This document shows, piece after piece, positions 52,315 to 61,543 of a stretch of 64,000 bases of DNA. The translations under genes and the position numbers were made by a program. Below the pieces are notes generated by a model. The model was not told the DNA's origin. It did not search any database and worked only from the letters and a program-made list of their open reading frames with translations. Positions within the stretch are counted from its first letter, which is position 1, and every line of letters begins with the position of its first letter. The DNA comes from Limnobaculum zhutongyuii (GTDB taxonomy: Bacteria; Pseudomonadota; Gammaproteobacteria; Enterobacterales; Enterobacteriaceae), in assembly GCF_004295645.1 (NCBI RefSeq), contig NZ_CP034752.1, positions 124,001 through 188,000 on the forward strand, written 5' to 3'.

Positions 52315-54426
52315 TTAATTTCGGTTGCGGGTGACTTTAATCACATCCGGCATGATGCGAATTTTACGCATAATATTAGCCAGATGAACGCGGTTGTGCG
52401 TGGTTAAGCGAATGTAGGCGATATAAACCCGGCCGTCTTTCTCTTCCGTATTCAGGCTCTGAATATTGGATTTTGCCGAGTTAATTTCAGCGGTAAGATT
52501 AGCCAGTACGCCCTGATGGTTAAACATCTCGACTTTGATTTCAGCAATAAATTCTTGCTCAGTATCTTCCGCCCACTCAACGGCCATGAATTTTTCTGGT
52601 TCTTTCTGGTAACCGCGAATGTTACGGCAGGATTCATGGTGAATAACCAAACCTTTCCCCGGGCTAACATGGGCAATGATTGGGTCTCCAGGGATCGGGC
52701 GACAGCATTTGGCAAAGGTCAACAGAATACCGTCCGCGCCGCGAATCGCCAGCTTACGACCGTTAACTGCCGGTTCATCATCGCTGTTAGAACCGTCATT
52801 GAGCAGGTTTTTGGCAATCATTACGCTCATCACGTTGCCTAAACCTACTTCTGCCAGTAAATCATCAAGGGTTGCCAGCTTCAGGCGCTTCAGCTCCCGA
52901 CTCAGGTTTTTCGGATCGATATCGGTGACTTTACGCCCCTGACCCAACGCATGGTTCAGCAGACGACGTCCCAGCCCGATAGAGTCATCGCGCTTCAGGT
53001 TTTTCAGCATCTGACGAATTTTGGTACGGGCTTTAGAGCTGACGACAAAGTTTAGCCAGGCTGCATTCGGACGAGCACCCGGCGCAGTAATAATTTCGAC
53101 GGTTTGACCGTTATGCAGCTCTTGCGATAGCGGATAAGGCTGGCGATCTACTCGTGCCCCAACGCAGGCATGGCCGATATCAGTGTGTACCGCATAGGCG
53201 AAGTCAACCGGCGTTGCCCCAGCCTGAAGTTCTACAATGCGGCCTTTTGGCGTAAACACGTAGATTTCATCCGGGAACAGATCGGATTTCACACTTTCAA
53301 TAAATTCAAACGAACTACCGGCGCTTTGCTGCAGTTCAAGCAGGCTTTGCATCCAGCGCTGGGCACGGATTTGTGCTGCGGTTCCGGACTCACCCTGCTC
53401 TTTATAGGCCCAGTGAGCCGCGACCCCCATTTCTGCCATTTGGTCCATGTCTTCAGTACGAATTTGTACTTCAACGGGTACACCGTGTGGCCCAATCAGG
53501 GAGGTGTGCAGAGACTGGTAGCCGTTAGCTTTTGGAATAGCGATATAGTCTTTCACTCTGCCGGGACGCGGTTTATACAGGCTGTGTGCCTGACCCAGTG
53601 CCCGATAGCAGGTATCGACTTCATTGACGATAATACGGAATGCATAGATATCCATAATCGAGTGAAAACGCTGTTCTTTATGGTGCATTTTCCGATAGAT
53701 GGAATAGAGATGTTTTTCCCGACCACTGACGCGACAGGGAATTCCCGCCTCTTTCAGACGACCATCGATTTCTGACAGGATCTTCTGAATCATCTCTTTA
53801 CGGTTACCGCGAGCGGCTTTCACTACCTCTTTAAGTACGCGATAACGGTTAGGATAGAGCGCTTCAAAACCAAGCTCTTCCAGCTCGATTTTTAAGTGGT
53901 GAATACCGAGACGGTGGGCCAGAGGGCTATAGATCTCGAGCGTTTCGCGGGCAATGCGCCGACGTTTGTCCGGACGTAGCGAACCAAGGGTACGCATATT
54001 GTGGGTGCGGTCGGCCAGTTTGATCAAAATGACGCGGATATCTTGCACCATCGCCATGATCATTTTGCGAAAGTTTTCTGCCTGAGCTTCTTTCTTGTCG
54101 CGAAACTTAAGCTTATCCAGTTTGGATACGCCATCCACCAGTTCGGCAACACTTTTTCCAAAGCGTTGCTCCACATCCTGATAAGTAACGGATGTGTCTT
54201 CAATAACATCGTGTAGCAGCGCAGCTATCAGCGTTTCATAATCCAGCCGCATGCCTGCCAGAATGCAGGCCACAGCAACGGGATGGGTGATATAAGGTTC
54301 ACCACTGGAACGTGATTGCCCTTCATGGGCATCGCGAGCAACAACGTATGCCTGTTTGAGGCACTCAATTTGCTCATCCGGCAAGTATTGTTTAGCCAGT
54401 ATATTAAGGCTTTCAAACAGGTACAA
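52315..54426 (-). CDS. spoT: Bifunctional (p)ppGpp synthetase/hydrolase SpoT
   Basis: Stringent-response enzyme, 703 residues. HD hydrolase domain (about 1-190; HPVAVACILAG, ALLHDVIEDT, LADRTHNMRTL), synthetase domain (about 200-350; SRTEHLYSI-like segment GREKHLYSIYRKM, GYQSLHTSLIG), TGS domain (IYVFTPKGRIVELQAGATPVDFAY) and C-terminal ACT domain. It sits in rpoZ-spoT-trmH-recG. The synthetase half carries the usual SpoT substitutions only as far as can be judged by eye. Confidence 0.98.
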   Translation of the reverse strand: MYLFESLNILAKQYLPDEQIECLKQAYVVARDAHEGQSRSSGEPYITHPVAVACILAGMRLDYETLIAALLHDVIEDTSVTYQDVEQRFGKSVAELVDGVSKLDKLKFRDKKEAQAENFRKMIMAMVQDIRVILIKLADRTHNMRTLGSLRPDKRRRIARETLEIYSPLAHRLGIHHLKIELEELGFEALYPNRYRVLKEVVKAARGNRKEMIQKILSEIDGRLKEAGIPCRVSGREKHLYSIYRKMHHKEQRFHSIMDIYAFRIIVNEVDTCYRALGQAHSLYKPRPGRVKDYIAIPKANGYQSLHTSLIGPHGVPVEVQIRTEDMDQMAEMGVAAHWAYKEQGESGTAAQIRAQRWMQSLLELQQSAGSSFEFIESVKSDLFPDEIYVFTPKGRIVELQAGATPVDFAYAVHTDIGHACVGARVDRQPYPLSQELHNGQTVEIITAPGARPNAAWLNFVVSSKARTKIRQMLKNLKRDDSIGLGRRLLNHALGQGRKVTDIDPKNLSRELKRLKLATLDDLLAEVGLGNVMSVMIAKNLLNDGSNSDDEPAVNGRKLAIRGADGILLTFAKCCRPIPGDPIIAHVSPGKGLVIHHESCRNIRGYQKEPEKFMAVEWAEDTEQEFIAEIKVEMFNHQGVLANLTAEINSAKSNIQSLNTEEKDGRVYIAYIRLTTHNRVHLANIMRKIRIMPDVIKVTRNRN

Positions 54427-54441
54427 AATAGGCAGCCTTGA

Positions 54442-54717
54442 TTAACGACGACCTTCAGCAATCGCGGTGACAGCGTGCATTTCTGCGGCATCCTGCTCTT
54501 GCTGTTCCTGACGAGCGTGAGAATCCAGAATCTGAGAGTTGATCAGACCTTCTTCAATTTCACGCAGTGCAATAACGGTATATTTGTCGTTCTCTTCAGG
54601 AACCAGAGGATCTTTACCCTGAGTCTGGATTTGACGAGCCCGACGTGCCGCGACCAGAACCAGGTCAAAGCGGTTACCAATTTTTTCAACAGCGTCTTGT
54701 ACGGTTACGCGTGCCAT
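54442..54717 (-). CDS. rpoZ: RNA polymerase omega subunit
   Basis: 91-residue omega chain, which helps fold beta' and forms part of one ppGpp site. Starts MARVTVQDAVEKIGNRFDLVLVAARRAR, as in E. coli, with the C-terminal tail EQDAAEMHAVTAIAEGRR. 15 bp ahead of spoT, 54 bp after gmk, same operon. Confidence 0.98.
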   Translation of the reverse strand: MARVTVQDAVEKIGNRFDLVLVAARRARQIQTQGKDPLVPEENDKYTVIALREIEEGLINSQILDSHARQEQQEQDAAEMHAVTAIAEGRR

Positions 54718-54771
54718 AAGTGTGTAGCTCCACAGATAAAGAAAAGACTGGGCATGATACTGAAACCTGCT

Positions 54772-55395
54772 TCAGTCTGCCAATAATTTGCTGATTAATG
54801 CTTCATTTCGCATTTTTTGGCGGTCTAAACGCAAACGTTCAGTACGAATGATTGCTTTCAGGTCGTGTAATGCCAAATCAAAGTCATCATTAATGATCAG
54901 ATAATCATATTCATCATAGTGAGAAATTTCCTGTACTGCTTTATTCATGCGTTTAGCAATAATTTCATCACTATCTTGCCCACGCCCCTGAAGGCGACGG
55001 ACTAATTCATCTTTCGACGGGGGTAAAATAAAAATGCTGCGACTTTGCGGCATTTTTTCCCGAATCTGACGAGCACCTTGCCAGTCAATATCGAGAAAGA
55101 CGTCAATTCCCTGAGAGAGAACCCGTTCAATCATTGGCCGGGAAGTCCCGTAATAATTACCAAAAACTTCGGCGTACTCTAAAAAAGCCTCTTCTGCGAT
55201 TAAACGCTGAAATTCATCTACAGAGACATAATAGTAGTGTTCACCTTCCGCTTCACCAGGGCGTTTCTCTCTGGTGGTATGAGAGATAGACACTTGCATA
55301 TCGTAAGTCGGTTGCGTTTTTAACAGTGCCTGAATAAGGCTGGATTTTCCCGCACCGCTGGGTGCCGAAATAATATAAAGAGTACCTTTAACCAT
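54772..55395 (-). CDS. gmk: Guanylate kinase
   Basis: Converts GMP and ATP to GDP and ADP; 207 residues. P-loop SAPSGAGKSSLIQALL, GMP-binding REKRPGEAEGEHYYYV and FGNYYGTS, lid region LRRQ-like segment RRLQGRGQDSDE. It is the first gene of gmk-rpoZ-spoT-trmH-recG and is divergent from ligB across a 286-bp gap that holds the promoters. Confidence 0.98.
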   Translation of the reverse strand: MVKGTLYIISAPSGAGKSSLIQALLKTQPTYDMQVSISHTTREKRPGEAEGEHYYYVSVDEFQRLIAEEAFLEYAEVFGNYYGTSRPMIERVLSQGIDVFLDIDWQGARQIREKMPQSRSIFILPPSKDELVRRLQGRGQDSDEIIAKRMNKAVQEISHYDEYDYLIINDDFDLALHDLKAIIRTERLRLDRQKMRNEALISKLLAD

Positions 55396-55681
55396 TATGA
55401 TGTCTGTTTACTGTCGTTGAATTATCAGAAAAGAAGCGTGCAAAATCCCTGCATAGTATACACCGCTGCCGTCTGGCTTACATCCTTGTCACACCATAAC
55501 GCATCAATTTTATTTATTGTTGGGCTGATTAAAGGTATTTCGAGCCCTCTCACAAAATAATTATCCGTTGCAGAAAGAACAAATCCTTTTTTCGTGACGG
55601 TTTCCAGAGCTTGCGTTTGGTACTGTTTTTGGTTTTCGTTTCCCATTGAAATAGACCCCTCTTACATGGAGGGAGAACGGA

Positions 55682-57385
55682 ATGCTTTTTCTTATCAAAC
55701 TGTTAATTGGCTGGTTGCTGCTCTATCTGAGTGGAGGTATAGCCTGGGGGCAAACGTTAACCGAGTGCCCAAAATGGAATAAGACTCAGGCAACACGCGA
55801 AATCAGGGCATTAGATGCCGAATTACAGCGATGGAATCAGGCGTACTATTTTCAGGGTGTTTCATTGATTGATGATGATATTTATGACCATTTGCTTGCC
55901 CAACGACGGCAGTGGGCTGGCTGTTTCTCCGATGTTGTTGCAGAGCACAATGTATTCGGTGAAGAGGGTCAAAATCTGCCTATGTTTCATCCCGTTGTAC
56001 AAACCGGACTGATAAAGCTGGCTGACAGGCAGGCAGTTGCGGACTGGATGAAATCTCGCTCTAACCTGTGGATACAGCCAAAAATTGATGGCGTGGCGGT
56101 TACGCTGGTGTATCAAAACGGTCATCTGGTGTCTGCAATCAGTCGGGGGGATGGTATTAAAGGGCAAGACTGGACCGCTCATGCCCTGAATATTAACGGT
56201 ATTCCCCGACGAATTAGTACTGACTTGCCGCGAGTCGTGGTGCAGGGGGAGCTGTTCTGGTATCTGGCAGACCATATTCAACATCGTGATGGTGGGCAGA
56301 ATGCCAGAGCCAAAGTTGCCGGAGCCATGATGGCAAAAGCGTTGTCACCACAGGCGGTGACGAATATTGCTTTCTGGGTCTGGGATTGGCCTGATGGCCC
56401 GGAAGATATGGCATTTCGTCTGCAACAGTTAAAAAGTATGGGGTTTGAGTATGGTCCAGACGATACCCATCCAGTGGCAAATGTCGATGAAGTAGAAAGC
56501 TGGTATCAATACTGGTTTGATAATCCATTGCCGTTTGCCCGTGATGGTGTGGTTATTCGTCAGGGGATTCGCCCATCAGGTAGCAGTTGGAGTGCGCAAC
56601 CGCCTCTTTGGGCTGCTGCATGGAAGTACCCGACAGAAAAGGTGATTGCCGAGGTGCAGGCCATCAATTTTAACATTGGACGTACTGGTCGAGTCTCAAC
56701 GGTAGTACAGCTGGAACCAGTCAAAATTGATGATAAAACGGTACGTCGAATATCTTTGGGATCGATAGCCCGCTGGAGATCATGGGATATTGTTCCCGGC
56801 GATCGGGTAGCGGTGACCTTGGCGGGGCAAGGGATTCCAAAAATGACGGAGGTGGTCTGGCGCGTCGCTGAAAGAGTTGTGCCAGAAATTCCGGATGAGA
56901 CACAGCATGATTCTTTAAGCTGTTGGAACACAGAAGGGGAATGTGAGCAGCAGTTTATTGCCCGACTGGTATGGCTTAGCGGCAAGAAAGGTTTGGATTT
57001 GAAAGGCATAAGCCAGAAAACCTGGCAGCGGTTATTGATTGCAGGAAAAGTGACGGATTTAGCATCCTGGCTGTGGTTATCGGAGGCTGACCTGCTGAGC
57101 CTATCCGGTTTTAGTCAGAGAAATTCTCAACGAATGTTGCAGCAAATTGCCATTGCCCGTCAGCGTGATGCCGCCCAATGGTTGACAGGATTGGGGATGA
57201 CGTTTATTTCTCCGGAAATCATGCGGAAAGTGGGTTGGGATAATTTACTTCACTGGACAGCAACCGACTGGCAGCAGAACGGGATGGGAGAAAAAAGTGC
57301 CAAACGGGCGGTAGAATTTGTTCACCACCCGCCGCTATTAGCGTTAGTTGAACAGCTTAAAGCGGCAGGCGTTCAGGGTTTCTAA
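55682..57385 (+). CDS. ligB: NAD-dependent DNA ligase LigB
   Basis: Second, non-essential NAD-dependent ligase of enteric bacteria, 567 residues, joining nicked DNA in vitro. The adenylation Lys is in IQPKIDGVAVTLVYQ. Further nucleotidyltransferase motifs are RDGVVIRQG and AAWKYPTEK, then OB fold (NIGRTGRVSTVVQLEPV) and a helix-hairpin-helix part. It lacks the zinc finger and BRCT domains of LigA, as usual for LigB. The first 23 residues (LFLIKLLIGWLLLYLSGGIAWG) look like a signal peptide, as in other LigB proteins, which is odd for a DNA enzyme. The 3' end overlaps the convergent GNAT gene by 4 bp. Confidence 0.93.
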   Translation: MLFLIKLLIGWLLLYLSGGIAWGQTLTECPKWNKTQATREIRALDAELQRWNQAYYFQGVSLIDDDIYDHLLAQRRQWAGCFSDVVAEHNVFGEEGQNLPMFHPVVQTGLIKLADRQAVADWMKSRSNLWIQPKIDGVAVTLVYQNGHLVSAISRGDGIKGQDWTAHALNINGIPRRISTDLPRVVVQGELFWYLADHIQHRDGGQNARAKVAGAMMAKALSPQAVTNIAFWVWDWPDGPEDMAFRLQQLKSMGFEYGPDDTHPVANVDEVESWYQYWFDNPLPFARDGVVIRQGIRPSGSSWSAQPPLWAAAWKYPTEKVIAEVQAINFNIGRTGRVSTVVQLEPVKIDDKTVRRISLGSIARWRSWDIVPGDRVAVTLAGQGIPKMTEVVWRVAERVVPEIPDETQHDSLSCWNTEGECEQQFIARLVWLSGKKGLDLKGISQKTWQRLLIAGKVTDLASWLWLSEADLLSLSGFSQRNSQRMLQQIAIARQRDAAQWLTGLGMTFISPEIMRKVGWDNLLHWTATDWQQNGMGEKSAKRAVEFVHHPPLLALVEQLKAAGVQGF

Positions 57386-57909
57386 CTTAAATTATCGTTA
57401 ATACAACGATTAACTTCCTGATACATATAGCAGGCATTCTCGCCATAAGCGGCAAGTTTTTCGCTAAGTTGTGGCGTCTGATCAACGGGTAGATAACCCT
57501 GACTGCGCCAGTAGCTGTTTGCCTGAGCCAGAGATACCAAGCTGGTATGCTGAAAACCTTGCTCCAGAGCATTTTCTTTTGCAGAGGTAAACAGTGTCTT
57601 ACCAACGCCCAACCCTTGAGCGAGAGGAGAAATAGCGCAGTCGTGCACAAACCAGCTGTCGGCTTCTACAGGCAGGTTATTCAGCATGCCATCGAGAGAC
57701 GGTGGGAAAGTGCGAATCCATGGATACGAGATCAGGTAGCCCAATAAACGGTCTGGTGTCGCGGCAACCCAGCAGGTTTCTGCCGACAGTTCCAGACGGT
57801 TTTCAAAAAACTCAGGACTTTCCAGAATATCGGAGGAATAGACCGATGCCTGAATATCAAGGATGGCGTCTAAATCAGACGGATTCATACTGCGAATATG
57901 GTAAAACAC
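57382..57909 (-). CDS. GNAT-family N-acetyltransferase
   Basis: Acetyltransferase of 175 residues with target unknown. HIRSMNPSDLDAILDIQ opens the fold, WFVHDCAISPLAQGLGVGKTLFTSA is the acetyl-CoA loop (Q-x-x-G-x-G-type), and SLVSLAQANSYWRSQGY is the C-terminal motif. It does not match a named E. coli enzyme that I recognise. Convergent with ligB, next to the third alpha repeat. Confidence 0.88.
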   Translation of the reverse strand: MFYHIRSMNPSDLDAILDIQASVYSSDILESPEFFENRLELSAETCWVAATPDRLLGYLISYPWIRTFPPSLDGMLNNLPVEADSWFVHDCAISPLAQGLGVGKTLFTSAKENALEQGFQHTSLVSLAQANSYWRSQGYLPVDQTPQLSEKLAAYGENACYMYQEVNRCINDNLS

Positions 57910-57963
57910 GAAAAACCTTTATAAATTAATCTGATGGATAAAAAAAAGCAAGTATACCTGATT

Positions 57964-58058
57964 ATGGCGTAGTTTGCGCCAGCGTTGAGTACCGATGGTC
58001 TTCCGGTCGGGCACTAAGTGAATATAAACACTTAAGATTTTACGACCGGAATATCCCT
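57964..58058 (+). repeat. Alpha-element copy 3 (shorter)
   Basis: The right half of the family is kept: basal helix TTCCGGTCG (58001-58009) with CGACCGGAA (58043-58051), then ATATCC. The centre holds a hairpin TAAGTG/CACTTA. The left part is reduced to a TGGCG/CGCCA hairpin (57964-57980). The T-A pair in the helix replaces the C-G pair of copy 2, a two-sided change. Confidence 0.65.
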
Positions 58059-58138
58059 TGATTCCAATTTATTAGGTTTTCTGGCAGCCCGAAATATCAT
58101 CTAAATCACTGTTCTTTATACCATCACTCAGAAATTCA

Positions 58139-61100
58139 TTATTCTTCAGCAATATTTTTTCTTCCCGGAAATCTTTTTCGCACCAGCACAAAGAACACCG
58201 GAACAAAGAATATCGCCAGGAAGGTGGCGGTTACCATGCCGCCCAGCACGCCAGTACCAACCGCATGTTGACTGCCGGAACCTGCACCGTTGCTGATAGC
58301 CATTGGCAGAACACCGAACATAAAGGCCAGTGAGGTCATCAGAATGGGGCGTAATCGATAGCGACAGGCTTCAAGGGTGGCAGATATGAGATCTTTACCA
58401 TTACGATTCAGATCGTTGGCAAACTCTACTATCAGGATGGCGTTTTTCGCCGATAGCCCAATAATGGTGAGAATCCCTACCTGGAAGTAAACATCGTTCT
58501 CCAGCCCACGCAGCCAGGTGGCACAAATAGCACCGAGAACGCCCAATGGGACCACCAGCATAACGGAGAACGGAATTGACCAACTTTCATACAGTGCGGC
58601 CAGACAGAGGAATACCACTAACAGGGAAATGGCATACAGCGCCGGAGCCTGAGAGCCGGATAAACGTTCCTGATAGGACATGCCGGTCCACTCCAGACCA
58701 AAGCCTTCTGGCAGTTGAGCCACCAGTTTTTCCATGGTGTCCATCGCGGTACCGGTGCTGATACCCGGTGAAGCTTCACCAACAATTTCTACAGCAGAAC
58801 TACCGTTATAGCGTTCTAATCGTGGTGAGCCGTAAGTCCAGGTGGAAGATGCAAATGCCGAGAAGGGAACCATTGCTCCATTGCTGTTATTTACATACCA
58901 ATGGTTGATATCTCCCGGCTGCATACGGTAAGGCGCATCACTCTGAACGTAGACTTTTTTCACCCGACCACGGTCGATAAAATCGTTGACGTAAGTAGAA
59001 CCCCAGGCAGTTCTCAGAGTACTGTTGATATCATCAATTTTTACCCCCAATGCTTGAGCTTTCCGCTGATCGATATTCACCTGTAACTGAGGGCTGTCAT
59101 CCAGACCATTATGGCGAACCCGGGTCAGGCTGGGTTCTTTAGCGGCCAATTGCAGCAGGGTATCACGCGCCTTCATCAAAGCCTCATGGCCCAGACCAGC
59201 GTGGTCTTCCAGCTCCATATCAAAACCAGATGAGCTACCCAATCCGGAGATGGCTGGAGGGCTGCTGGCGAAAACGCGGGCTTCGGTAATTTGACTAAAG
59301 GATTTAGTGGCGCGTTCAATAATAGCGAAAGAGCTGTCCGCTGGGGCTGTGCGCTCTTTCCAGTCCTGTAACCGAACAAACATACGCGCTACGTTTTGCC
59401 CGTTACCGCCAGGGCCTGCACCAACAATGGAAAATACCGAGCGAACGTTTTTCTTCTCATCTTCCATCAGGTATTTTTCAACTTTCTCCACCACTTTCAG
59501 CGTTTGTTGCTGGGTGGAACCCACCGGTAGCTGAATTTGAGTCATGAATACGCCACGGTCTTCCAGCGGCAGGAAGGAGGTCGGAAGTTTCATAAACAAC
59601 CAGGCCATACCGCCAATAATCAGAATATAAACCAGAATAGTGCGGCTGCTGCGGCGAATAACTTTGGCGACTCCCCGCTCATACTTGCTGGCACTACGCT
59701 CAAAGGAGCGGTTAAACCAGCCAAAGAAACCACGTTTAGCATGAAGCTGGCCCTGAGGAATCGGTTTTAGCATGGTGGCACAAAGTGCTGGTGTCAGAAT
59801 CAAGGCGACCAGTACCGACAACACCATGGCGGAAACGATAGTGATAGAAAACTGCCGGTAAATAGCCCCGGTGGTACCGCCCATAAAGGCCATTGGAACG
59901 AAAACAGCAGACAGAACCAGAGCGATGCCAACCAGGGCGCTCTGAATTTGTCCCATTGATTTTCGGGTCGCCTCTCTGGGTGACAACCCTTCAATCGCCA
60001 TGACCCGCTCTACGTTTTCTACTACCACGATGGCGTCATCCACCAACAAGCCAATGGCCAGCACCATGGCGAACATGGTTAGGGTGTTTACACTAAAACC
60101 AAAGGCATACAGGATGGCAAAAGTACCCAACAACACTACTGGTACGGCGATAGTGGGAATCAGTGTGGCGCGGAAGTTTTGTAAAAACAGATACATCACC
60201 AGAAACACCAGCAAAATAGCTTCCAGTAACGTTTTTACCACGTCTTTTATTGATGCCTGAACAAAGGGTGTGGTTTCATAGGCATATTCGGCTTTTAGCC
60301 CGTGAGGGAAGTAAGGGGCGAGCTCCTCTATTTTCTGTTTTACCAGCTTATCGGTTTCCAATTCGTTAGCACCGGAAGCCAGTTTTATCCCCATGCCGAA
60401 AGCAGGCATACCGTTATAACGACTTAAATAATCGTATCTTTCTGCACCCAGCTCTACGGTAGCAACATCAGCCAGAGTGACAACCGAACCATCCTGATTA
60501 ACCCTTAACGTAATAGCGCGAAACTGTTCTGGTGTTTCTAACTGCGCCTGGGCATTCATGGTGGCGTTTAATGTTTGTCCGGGTACCGATGGCGTACCAC
60601 CAACCTGACCTACAGCAATCTGCTGGTTCTGGGACGAGATTGCGTCAACCACGTTTTTGGTGGTCAGGCTGTAGTTAACAAGTTTGTTAGGATCGAGCCA
60701 GATACGCATCGCATACTGTGAACCATAGGCATCTACGCTGCCGACGCCGTTAATTCGGCTTAGTGGATCTTGCAGATTACTGGCTACATAGTCGGAAATA
60801 TCCTGCCGATCCATGCTGTGGTCTGTGGAGACAAACGCCACTGTCATCAGACTGCTGTCACCAGATTTTGATACGGTAACCCCTTGTTGCTGTACATCCT
60901 GAGGAAGTTTTCGGGTGGCGCTTTCTAACTTGTTTTGTACCTGCTGCATGGCCTCATTGGGGTCAGTTCCGGCCATAAAGGTTAAGGTAACCGAGGCGCT
61001 ACCGGTGCTGCTGCTTTGGGATGACATATACAGCAAGTTGTCCAACCCGGTCATGCTCTGTTCGATAATTTGCGTGACTGAGTTTTCCAGCGTTTGGGCG

Positions 61101-61258
61101 GATGCTCCGGGATAACTGGCAGAAATTCTTACCGTAGGCGGAGCCAGATTAGGGTATTGCTCCACCGGTAGCGAATTGAGAGCAAGCAGTCCTGACAGGC
61201 TGAGAATAATCGCAATAACCCAGGCAAAAATTGGGCGATCGATAAAAAAGTTAGCCAT
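58139..61258 (-). CDS. acrD: RND multidrug efflux pump AcrD
   Basis: Inner-membrane proton-driven drug exporter of the HAE1 family, 1039 residues, 12 helices, two large periplasmic loops. Begins MANFFIDRPIFAWVIAI; the proton-relay Asp pair is in IGLLVDDAIVVVENV and the Lys in GLSAKNAIL. Sequence follows E. coli AcrD (for example FGWFNRSFERSASKYERGVAK and DMELEDHAGLGHEALM) better than AcrB. No membrane-fusion gene is adjacent, as for E. coli acrD, which borrows AcrA and TolC and exports aminoglycosides and anionic compounds. Upstream repeats could be regulator sites. Confidence 0.92.
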   Translation of the reverse strand: MANFFIDRPIFAWVIAIILSLSGLLALNSLPVEQYPNLAPPTVRISASYPGASAQTLENSVTQIIEQSMTGLDNLLYMSSQSSSTGSASVTLTFMAGTDPNEAMQQVQNKLESATRKLPQDVQQQGVTVSKSGDSSLMTVAFVSTDHSMDRQDISDYVASNLQDPLSRINGVGSVDAYGSQYAMRIWLDPNKLVNYSLTTKNVVDAISSQNQQIAVGQVGGTPSVPGQTLNATMNAQAQLETPEQFRAITLRVNQDGSVVTLADVATVELGAERYDYLSRYNGMPAFGMGIKLASGANELETDKLVKQKIEELAPYFPHGLKAEYAYETTPFVQASIKDVVKTLLEAILLVFLVMYLFLQNFRATLIPTIAVPVVLLGTFAILYAFGFSVNTLTMFAMVLAIGLLVDDAIVVVENVERVMAIEGLSPREATRKSMGQIQSALVGIALVLSAVFVPMAFMGGTTGAIYRQFSITIVSAMVLSVLVALILTPALCATMLKPIPQGQLHAKRGFFGWFNRSFERSASKYERGVAKVIRRSSRTILVYILIIGGMAWLFMKLPTSFLPLEDRGVFMTQIQLPVGSTQQQTLKVVEKVEKYLMEDEKKNVRSVFSIVGAGPGGNGQNVARMFVRLQDWKERTAPADSSFAIIERATKSFSQITEARVFASSPPAISGLGSSSGFDMELEDHAGLGHEALMKARDTLLQLAAKEPSLTRVRHNGLDDSPQLQVNIDQRKAQALGVKIDDINSTLRTAWGSTYVNDFIDRGRVKKVYVQSDAPYRMQPGDINHWYVNNSNGAMVPFSAFASSTWTYGSPRLERYNGSSAVEIVGEASPGISTGTAMDTMEKLVAQLPEGFGLEWTGMSYQERLSGSQAPALYAISLLVVFLCLAALYESWSIPFSVMLVVPLGVLGAICATWLRGLENDVYFQVGILTIIGLSAKNAILIVEFANDLNRNGKDLISATLEACRYRLRPILMTSLAFMFGVLPMAISNGAGSGSQHAVGTGVLGGMVTATFLAIFFVPVFFVLVRKRFPGRKNIAEE

Positions 61259-61309
61259 AAACAGCGCCTCTCATACGTCTACTCTCTGTTTTTATAAGTT
61301 TGGTGAGCC

Positions 61310-61376
61310 GTGGAGAAAAGAACGGCGATATTAATGCATTTTAACCTGTTAATGAGAAGGAAAGGTGGAGAAAAGA
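61310..61376 (-). promoter_or_regulatory. Direct repeats upstream of acrD, candidate BaeR sites
   Basis: GTGGAGAAAAGA occurs at 61310-61321 and again at 61365-61376 (minus-strand reading TCTTTTCTCCAC), 52 and 107 bp before the acrD start. TTTTCTCCA is the left part of the BaeR box described for E. coli acrD. Two spaced copies suggest a regulator binding region. The rest of 61259-61543 shows no gene. Confidence 0.4.
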
Positions 61377-61543
61377 TGAAGATACTGTAAAGAAGTGTTG
61401 GATATCGGGCTTATGATGAATGGAATTGGCTGAGCATAATCAAGAAAAAGTGAGATGAAGGCAGGATAACGAATCAACAAGTGGAAATAATATCTGCCAG
61501 AAAATGACCATCATCTCTGGCAGATAGAGAAACGCAAACGGGG

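Noticed and set aside
55425..55646. 73-codon minus-strand ORF between gmk and ligB
   Set aside because: No ribosome site, no family resemblance, and it covers the divergent promoter region.
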